A DNA stretch of 9,427 bases, taken from contig JAITSG010000025.1 of NCBI GenBank assembly GCA_031288035.1, positions 1 through 9,427 on the forward strand, written 5' to 3'. Below the pieces are notes generated by a model. That model did no database searches and had not been told where the DNA came from. It was given only the letters and a program-made list of their open reading frames with translations. Source of the stretch: Rickettsiales bacterium. Lineage in GTDB: Bacteria > Pseudomonadota > Alphaproteobacteria > Rs-D84 > CACZYB01. Each line of letters opens with the position of its first letter. The stretch's first letter is position 1. Made by a program: the position numbers and the translations under genes. Below, piece after piece: positions 5,600 to 9,427 of the stretch.

Positions 5600-7126
5600 C
5601 TAATTCAGCTGCATCTTGACGCCGACGAACGCGCCGATGTTGTACCATGTCGAGACCAGTATGGCGTCGGGGAACGTCTCCTCGACATCCAGGTTGCCGT
5701 CGCCGTCGGCCACGCGCAATATAGTGTCGGCGTTCTTGTTGGTAAGGTATTCGAAGTTGGCGCCTAATACCACCTTCATAGTGTCGCTTATCCTCCTCTG
5801 ATAGCTGGCCTCGAACAGATATCCCCAGCCGGCGAACGTGCCGCTCTTGTCCCAGAACGACGGATCGTGCATCCAGTCGTCGCGGTTCGGCCAGTTGCCC
5901 CAGACAGTGTACGTGGGCTTGAACAGCTCGGCGTACACGTTCAGGCTCTCTGTCGGCGAGATCGCGCGCTCGGCATCTATCGCGGCGTACGGGCCGGCCC
6001 ACGTCACGTGATAGATGTGCGTCGTGCCATCCACCACGCCGAGCGACGACACGCCGCCGAAGGCGAGGAGTATGTTCTCGCCGCCCTCGCCCATCTCGAG
6101 GCACGCGTACACCCCATCGGCGTACGTCTCATAGCAGAAATCCTCCTCCGGCACCAGCATGCCGTAATAGAACTGGTCGTATCCCAGCGCGTCGAACTCC
6201 GGTATTGTCCACCATTCGGCCTCCGTGTCCTCGAGGTTGGGGTCTTCGTCCGCGGCGTATCCCAGGAAATCGCCCGTGTTGGGGTCCATCCAGTATACGG
6301 CGTCGGTAAGGTCTATGTCCGCGAACTTGCCGGTCGAGGTAAGGTCTATGTCCCCGCAAAGGCCGTAGTCGGGATCGGTCTCGTCGATTATGCCGTTGTC
6401 GCAAAGATACTGGAAGTAATAGGGCGCGTTGTCGGCGTGGTCCTGCATCTCGAACTTCTGGACTTTTTGCTTCCACCCTATAATCGGGCTTATGTTGAAT
6501 CCGGCGTACCGCCACTTGTTCCTCAGGCCCACGCCCACGTTCCAGCTGGCGAGCTTGGCCGAGCCCTTGCCCAAGGACATCAGGTGCAGCTCGTTGTATA
6601 TGTCGTCGTCCGAGGTCCTTGACGTCGTAAGGTTGCCGAACGTGTACGACCCGGTCAGGATAAGCTGGCGCCCGTTATACATTATGTCCCGGGTGCCCTT
6701 GAGCATATATTCGGTGCTTTTCGTCTCGTCCCAGGTCAGTATGGAACCCACGTCGGACTCGAAATAGAAGTTGCCGATGCTTTGAGTGTAGCGCGCCTCT
6801 ATCTCCCACTGGTTGACGGGATGGTCGCCGGAGGAACCGTTGTAGAACGAGGCGGGCTGGGCCTGTTGTTGCTGGTATGCGTAAGGATTGGCCTGGCCCC
6901 TTTGCGCGGCGGCCGGCTGCTGGTACTGCGGCTGCGGCTGGGCGTAGCCCTGCTGCTGGGCCACGGCCTGCTGGTAATACTGCTGCTGCTGCTGGGCGGC
7001 GGCCGGGCGAGGATAGGACTTGTAATAATCGTCATAGAACGAATTGTAATACGACTCGTCGGCTTGGGCAAAAACGGCAGCCGGGTAAAGAAATATGGCC
7101 GCAAGGCCGGGTACCTTTGATCTCAT
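5600..7126 (-). CDS. Secreted, probably outer-membrane protein with Gln/Tyr-rich linker
   Basis: This encodes 508 residues of no family I can name with confidence. The start at 7126 is chosen because the protein then opens with a signal peptide (MRSKVPGLAA...AVFA, likely cut after Ala20), has GGGAAG 6 nt upstream, and sits behind a good promoter. The reading frame runs open further upstream but only overlaps fabI antisense. After the signal come a Tyr/Asp-rich segment (25-38) and a Gln/Ala/Pro/Tyr low-complexity linker (about 41-94). A long region of alternating polar and aromatic residues follows, typical of beta strands of an outer-membrane barrel (for example QWEIEARYTQSI, RQLILTGSYTF, MKVVLGANFEY). 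Acidic loops around 245-310 and 325-350 hold four cysteines (242, 257, 331, 342), possibly two disulfides. The last residue is Asn, not the usual aromatic. An omptin-like or porin-like barrel is possible. Confidence 0.85.
   Translation of the reverse strand: MRSKVPGLAAIFLYPAAVFAQADESYYNSFYDDYYKSYPRPAAAQQQQQYYQQAVAQQQGYAQPQPQYQQPAAAQRGQANPYAYQQQQAQPASFYNGSSGDHPVNQWEIEARYTQSIGNFYFESDVGSILTWDETKSTEYMLKGTRDIMYNGRQLILTGSYTFGNLTTSRTSDDDIYNELHLMSLGKGSAKLASWNVGVGLRNKWRYAGFNISPIIGWKQKVQKFEMQDHADNAPYYFQYLCDNGIIDETDPDYGLCGDIDLTSTGKFADIDLTDAVYWMDPNTGDFLGYAADEDPNLEDTEAEWWTIPEFDALGYDQFYYGMLVPEEDFCYETYADGVYACLEMGEGGENILLAFGGVSSLGVVDGTTHIYHVTWAGPYAAIDAERAISPTESLNVYAELFKPTYTVWGNWPNRDDWMHDPSFWDKSGTFAGWGYLFEASYQRRISDTMKVVLGANFEYLTNKNADTILRVADGDGNLDVEETFPDAILVSTWYNIGAFVGVKMQLN
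6851..6997 (-). repeat. Gln/Ala/Pro/Tyr low-complexity linker in the secreted protein
   Basis: About 49 codons (residues 44-92) encode runs of Gln with interspersed Tyr, Pro, Ala and Gly, including QQQQQYYQQ and QQQGYAQPQPQ. Several imperfect YQQ/PAAAQ units recur. The codons are nearly all CAG with some CAA, so the DNA is a degenerate CAG-rich repeat that could slip in length. Confidence 0.75.
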
Positions 7127-7157
7127 AATTTTCTTCCCACTAATTCTCTCCTTGGAT

Positions 7158-7186
7158 ATATTAGCATACTTTATGAGCTGTTGCAA
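7158..7186 (-). promoter_or_regulatory. Promoter of the secreted-protein gene
   Basis: On the minus strand TTGCAA (7186-7181), a 17-bp spacer and TAATAT (7163-7158) form a strong promoter, with TGC before the -10. The leader to the ATG would be about 25 nt. The -10 region shares the 10-mer TGCTAATATA with the promoter of the TrpR-like gene. Confidence 0.75.
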
Positions 7187-7210
7187 CGGGAAATTTCCAC
7201 TTGATTTCCC
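7180..7210. promoter_or_regulatory. Palindromes between divergent promoters
   Basis: GTTGCAAC (7180-7187) and GGAAATTTCC (7189-7198) are perfect palindromes placed side by side. GGGAAAT (7188-7194) also pairs with ATTTCCC (7204-7210). The block covers the -35 elements of both divergent promoters, so a regulator bound here could control both genes. No specific factor can be named. Confidence 0.45.
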
Positions 7211-7228
7211 CGCGGTTTTCACTATAAT
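7201..7228 (+). promoter_or_regulatory. fabI promoter
   Basis: TTGATT (7201-7206), a 16-bp spacer and a perfect TATAAT (7223-7228). Transcription should start near 7235. The ribosome binding site AAAGGA (7251-7256) lies 8 nt before the fabI ATG. Confidence 0.8.
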
Positions 7229-7264
7229 TCGCCGGGTACGAACAAATACGAAAGGAATTCTTAC

Positions 7265-8110
7265 ATGAGCGGATTCATGCAGGGCAAAAAGGGCATAGTA
7301 TTCGGCATAGCCAACAATATGTCCATGGCCTGGGGCATAGCCCAGGCATGCCACGACGCCGGCGCCGAAATGGCCGTCAACTATATGGGCGAAATAATGG
7401 AAAAACGCGTACGGCCGCTTGCCGAAAGCATAGGATGCCCCCTGGTAATGCCCGCGAACATGCAGGACGACAAGTCGCTGGACGAATTCTTCGCCGAGGC
7501 CGAGCGCACGTTCGGCAAGATAGACTTCATGCTCCACGCCGTGGCATTTTCCGACAAAAGCGAGCTGGCCGGCCTATATGTGGACAAAACCACGCGCGAG
7601 AACTTCAAGAACACGATGGACGTATCCGTGTTCTCGTTCACGGACTGCTGCCGCCGCGCCGCGAAAATCGCCAATCCCGGCGCGTCGTTCTTGACCCTCA
7701 CATACCTCGGCGGCGAGACGTACATCCCGAACTACAACGTCATGGGCGTCGCGAAGGCCGCGCTAGACTGCTCGGTCAAATACATGGCCAGCGACCTCGG
7801 CAACCGCGGAATCCGCGTCAACGCCATATCGGCCGGGCCTATAAAAACCCTGGCCAGCGCCGGCATAGACGACTTCAAGCTCATGATGAAATGGAACGAG
7901 TACAACTCCATGCTGGGCCGCAATATGACCATGGAGGACGTGTCGAAGGCCGGCGCCTTCATGCTTTCCGACATGGCCTCCGGCATCACGGGCGAACGGC
8001 TGCACGTAGACTGCGGATACCACGCGCAGGGCATGGTCAACCTGGAACACATACGCGAAACCAGCGAGCTGCTTCTGGAATACGCGGAACGGCTCGACAA
8101 AAAGGAGTAG
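7265..8110 (+). CDS. fabI: Enoyl-[acyl-carrier-protein] reductase FabI
   Basis: FabI catalyses the last, NAD(P)H-dependent step of each type II fatty-acid elongation cycle, in the cytoplasm as a tetramer. The 281 residues form a Rossmann short-chain dehydrogenase. The nucleotide loop GIANNMSMAWGIAQ lies at 14-27. The catalytic pair Tyr157-x6-Lys164 lies in PNYNVMGVAK, with the second conserved tyrosine at 147. NAISAGPIKTLASAGI follows the active site. The motif HAVAFSDKSEL (91-101) replaces the E. coli HSIGF sequence, so the position of E. coli Gly93, where substitutions reduce triclosan sensitivity, is Ala94. As far as I recall this is normal for alphaproteobacterial FabI. The C-terminus is about 20 residues longer than in E. 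coli, with a charged helix. ybaB follows after 3 bp and its ribosome binding site overlaps the end of fabI, so the two are one transcript. Confidence 0.97.
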   Translation: MSGFMQGKKGIVFGIANNMSMAWGIAQACHDAGAEMAVNYMGEIMEKRVRPLAESIGCPLVMPANMQDDKSLDEFFAEAERTFGKIDFMLHAVAFSDKSELAGLYVDKTTRENFKNTMDVSVFSFTDCCRRAAKIANPGASFLTLTYLGGETYIPNYNVMGVAKAALDCSVKYMASDLGNRGIRVNAISAGPIKTLASAGIDDFKLMMKWNEYNSMLGRNMTMEDVSKAGAFMLSDMASGITGERLHVDCGYHAQGMVNLEHIRETSELLLEYAERLDKKE

Positions 8111-8113
8111 AAT

Positions 8114-8419
8114 ATGGTCGATATAAACACCCTGGTCCGCCAGGCAAAGGAAATGCAAAACCGCGTCCGCATAGCGCAGGAGGAGCTCGCGAAAGTCGAG
8201 ATAGAGGGCGAGGCCGGGGGCGGGCTGGTCAAGGTCACCATGACCGGCGCCAAGGCCGTGCGCCGCGTCGCGATAGACGACAAGACCATGGACGACAAGG
8301 ACACCCTGGAGGACCTCCTGGCCGCGGCTTTCAACAACGCCAAGGACAGGGCCGACGAAATAGCCACCGCCACGATGGAGGAAGCCACCGGCGGAATGGA
8401 CCTTCCGGCCGGACTTTAG
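8114..8419 (+). CDS. ybaB: YbaB/EbfC family nucleoid-associated protein
   Basis: This 101-residue DNA-binding protein of the YbaB/EbfC family forms dimers that bind DNA as a nucleoid component. Typical features are the N-terminal helix LVRQAKEMQNRVRIAQEEL, the strand region with GEAGGGLVKVTMTGAKAVRRVAIDD (about 32-56), and the C-terminal helix DLLAAAFNNAKDRADEIATATM. AAAGGAG at 8100-8106, inside the end of fabI, gives a strong start 7 nt before the ATG. In most proteobacteria this gene lies directly after dnaX and before recR. Here dnaX is close by but on the opposite strand and converging, so the usual dnaX-ybaB unit has been broken. Its stop codon overlaps the stop of the opposing gene. Confidence 0.93.
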   Translation: MVDINTLVRQAKEMQNRVRIAQEELAKVEIEGEAGGGLVKVTMTGAKAVRRVAIDDKTMDDKDTLEDLLAAAFNNAKDRADEIATATMEEATGGMDLPAGL

Positions 8420-8847
8420 CGCAGCGGCATTCTGCAGACCAGGCCCAGCTCCGCCATCAGGGCGTCCATCCGCTTTTTCGCCGCGGCAATGTCGAACGGC
8501 CTTTGCGCGCGCTGCCTTGTCCTTTTCATGTTTTGCGCGGGCCTTTGCGCGTCCACGGGCTTCGTCCTCTTTCCCGCCGCGGCGGCGAGCGGCCTTTGCG
8601 CGCGCTGATTAGCCATCTCCTTGTTTTGCTTCGGCTTTTTCCCGGATCGCGAGCGCCTTTTCGGCATGGCTGCCGTAACGCTCTTCTCTATGCCGTCGTA
8701 GAACAGGTACAGGTCGTCCAGGTCGTCCTGGAATTCCAGAATCTTGTGCTCGACTATATAGACTATCCCCGAGAACCAGGCTTCCCGCTCCTCATCGAGG
8801 CATATCCGCTTGTATTTCCTATTATGGCATATATTCAGTATCTTCAT
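8416..8847 (-). CDS. Unknown protein with basic, repetitive C-terminal tail, coupled to dnaX
   Basis: The 143 residues are not recognised. Translation is very likely real: the ATG overlaps the dnaX stop (ATGA) and GAGG lies 7 nt upstream. The N-terminal 60 residues look globular, with three cysteines or near-cysteine basic motifs (ICHNRKYKRIC) and then an acidic aromatic helix (HKILEFQDDLDDLYLFYDGIE). From residue 61 the composition changes sharply to Arg, Lys, Gln, Ala and Pro. The motif AQRP occurs three times (83-86, 100-103, 114-117), and QRAQRP followed by an Ala-rich stretch and KR occurs twice. The tail has the look of a disordered nucleic-acid-binding region, comparable to histone-like tails. 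Position after dnaX hints at a replication or nucleoid role, but that is inference only. There are no membrane segments. Confidence 0.75.
   Translation of the reverse strand: MKILNICHNRKYKRICLDEEREAWFSGIVYIVEHKILEFQDDLDDLYLFYDGIEKSVTAAMPKRRSRSGKKPKQNKEMANQRAQRPLAAAAGKRTKPVDAQRPAQNMKRTRQRAQRPFDIAAAKKRMDALMAELGLVCRMPLR
8497..8607 (-). repeat. Short repeats coding the AQRP motifs
   Basis: CGGCCTTTGCGCGCGCTG occurs identically at 8497-8514 and 8590-8607, 93 bp apart and thus in frame. A 12-bp part, GGCCTTTGCGCG, recurs at 8540-8551. All three encode AQRP on the minus strand, showing internal duplication of the tail. Confidence 0.8.
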
Positions 8848-9427
8848 GGCTTTTCCTCTATCCTATCCACCCTTGCGTCCGGAAAGACGCGCAGTATCTC
8901 GGAAAGCACGGGGTTTGAAGCCATGCTTTCCAACTGGCGGTCGAACTCGGCGCGCTTTTGCTCCTCCAGCGTCGGCCCGCCCGCCTCGTCGCTCTTCTCC
9001 ACCTGGACGCAAAGCCCCTCGTCCTTGAAAAGCGAATTCATGTTCCTCACTATCGCCGCCGGCGCACCGGAGGCGAAGTTCAGGCGCAGCACGCCCGCCT
9101 CGAACGAAACGAACCGGGCGAATTTCTCTATGTCCCTGGACAGTATGTAGTTCTTCGCCCGCACCAGGGACGCGACGGATTCTATGGTAAGCGAGGCCAG
9201 CTCGGCCCTCGCGTCGACATCTATGCCGAAGCCTCCGCCCGAGACAAGTTTTTTTTTACGTCGTCGGACGAACTTGCGATAGCCTCGGCCGGAGTGGGCA
9301 GCATCCCGGCATACGACAGGCGGACGGCCAGCATCTCCAGCGCGGCGAGCTGGTCCGGCGCGATGGCAATCTCCTCGAACCCCCTCAGGAGCATGGACCA
9401 CGCGCGCGCCAGCACGGCGACGGACAG
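8844..9427 (-). CDS. dnaX: DNA polymerase III subunit tau, C-terminal part, read through a -1 frameshift
   Basis: DnaX is the clamp-loader ATPase; its tau form also binds the polymerase and the helicase. Only the 3' part is in the window, and the ATPase domains lie beyond the right end. From the edge the zero frame gives the collar domain III: LSVAVLARAWSMLLRGFEEI, APDQLAALEMLAVRLSYAGMLPTP. At the A9 run (9257-9249) homology moves to the -1 frame. That frame continues through a linker into the conserved alphaproteobacterial tau C-terminal domain: FVSFEAGVLRLNFA, GGPTLEEQKRAEFDRQL, NPVLSEILRVFPDARV. It ends at the TGA at 8846-8844. In the zero frame the three codons before AAC are GTA AAA AAA, so the heptamers A-AAA-AAA and A-AAA-AAC are in register for a -1 slip. 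A tenth A in the RNA or genome would also join the frames. The next gene overlaps by ATGA. Confidence 0.88.
   Translation of the reverse strand, partial: VRRRAGARVVHAPEGVRGDCHRAGPARRAGDAGRPPVVCRDAAHSGRGYRKFVRRRKKKLVSGGGFGIDVDARAELASLTIESVASLVRAKNYILSRDIEKFARFVSFEAGVLRLNFASGAPAAIVRNMNSLFKDEGLCVQVEKSDEAGGPTLEEQKRAEFDRQLESMASNPVLSEILRVFPDARVDRIEEKP
9191..9212 (-). other. GC hairpin downstream of the dnaX slippery run
   Basis: GCGAGGCC (9191-9198) pairs with a right arm within 9204-9212, giving 8 bp with one bulged base and a 5-nt loop. On the dnaX strand it begins 36 nt after the A run, farther than the usual 5-9 nt of ribosomal frameshift stimulators, so its role is doubtful. Confidence 0.4.
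9221..9427 (-). CDS. dnaX: Gamma-like short DnaX product (zero frame)
   Basis: Normal decoding without a shift continues past the A9 run for nine residues (NLSRAEASA) and stops at TAG (9223-9221). The product would keep the ATPase and collar domains and lose the tau-specific region, like the gamma subunit of E. coli. Here the short form is the default reading and the long one needs the shift, the reverse of E. coli, where the shift makes the short form. Whether the short product exists depends on the true length of the A run. Confidence 0.6.
   Translation of the reverse strand: MSVAVLARAWSMLLRGFEEIAIAPDQLAALEMLAVRLSYAGMLPTPAEAIASSSDDVKKNLSRAEASA
9249..9257 (-). promoter_or_regulatory. A9 slippery sequence in dnaX (recoding site)
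   Basis: Nine consecutive A on the coding strand, the longest homopolymer I see in this GC-rich window, sit exactly where conserved DnaX homology changes frame. No ribosome-binding-site-like stimulator is visible just upstream, and no close stem-loop follows. This favours transcriptional slippage, known for Thermus dnaX at an A9 run, over the ribosomal mechanism of E. coli. Confidence 0.7.

Noticed and set aside
5867..6622. Plus-strand open frame opposite the secreted-protein gene
   Set aside because: Val/Arg/His-rich low-quality translation without a ribosome binding site; the minus-strand gene has a signal peptide, promoter and ribosome binding site.
7127..7537. N-terminal extension of the secreted protein to 645 residues
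   Set aside because: It runs antisense over fabI and across both promoters, and would bury the signal peptide; the ATG at 7126 has its own ribosome binding site.
7348..9150. 600-codon plus-strand open frame across fabI, ybaB and the minus-strand genes
   Set aside because: Arg/Gly/His-rich off-frame reading covering three genes with real homology or coupling.
9258..9401. ATG at 9401 as the start of a separate 185-residue gene in the -1 frame
   Set aside because: The part before the A run is an off-frame reading of conserved DnaX domain III, with no homology or ribosome binding site; the frame becomes meaningful only after the run.
1..9427. CRISPR array, tRNA or rRNA genes, or complete insertion sequence
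   Set aside because: No regularly spaced repeats, cloverleaf-like segment, rRNA motif or transposase reading was seen.

Overview
The window is a GC-rich, gene-dense piece of a Gram-negative chromosome, most likely from an alphaproteobacterium. The support is the TilS and FtsH pair, a FabI with the alphaproteobacterial HAxAFSDK-type loop, a DnaX C-terminal domain of the alphaproteobacterial kind, and a tiny LptM-like lipoprotein ending in a PRxYP motif. A marked preference for the isoleucine codon ATA and frequent AGG arginine codons, despite high GC, suggest an unusual lineage. An uncultured host-associated group is possible, but that is a guess.

Left part, plus strand: the 3' part of tilS (tRNA-Ile2 lysidine synthase); a small TrpR/YerC-type repressor gene behind a near-consensus sigma70 promoter that is packed with inverted repeats; an unknown 72-residue basic protein; then ftsH (membrane AAA+ zinc protease), which may be transcribed leaderless. 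ftsH overlaps by ATGA an MsbA-type ABC exporter. The exporter overlaps by ATGA a 41-residue LptM-like lipoprotein. This gives an envelope-centred run: quality-control protease, lipid/LPS-type flippase, and an LPS-assembly lipoprotein.

Middle: a GC-rich palindromic element separates lptM from a convergent minus-strand gene for a secreted, probably outer-membrane protein with a Gln/Tyr-rich linker. That gene and fabI (enoyl-ACP reductase) are divergent, with back-to-back promoters around a palindrome-rich 138-bp intergenic region. fabI is followed after 3 bp by ybaB (nucleoid-associated protein).

Right part, minus strand: the 3' part of dnaX, coupled by ATGA to an unknown 143-residue protein with a repetitive basic tail. 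The stop of that gene overlaps the stop of ybaB tail to tail. ybaB normally follows dnaX directly, so the order here is rearranged.

The most notable signal is in dnaX. The conserved domain III and the conserved tau C-terminal domain lie in different frames, joined by a -1 shift exactly at an A9 run. The zero frame stops nine codons after the run. This looks like programmed frameshifting or transcriptional slippage that makes gamma-like and tau-like products, unless the run length is an assembly error.
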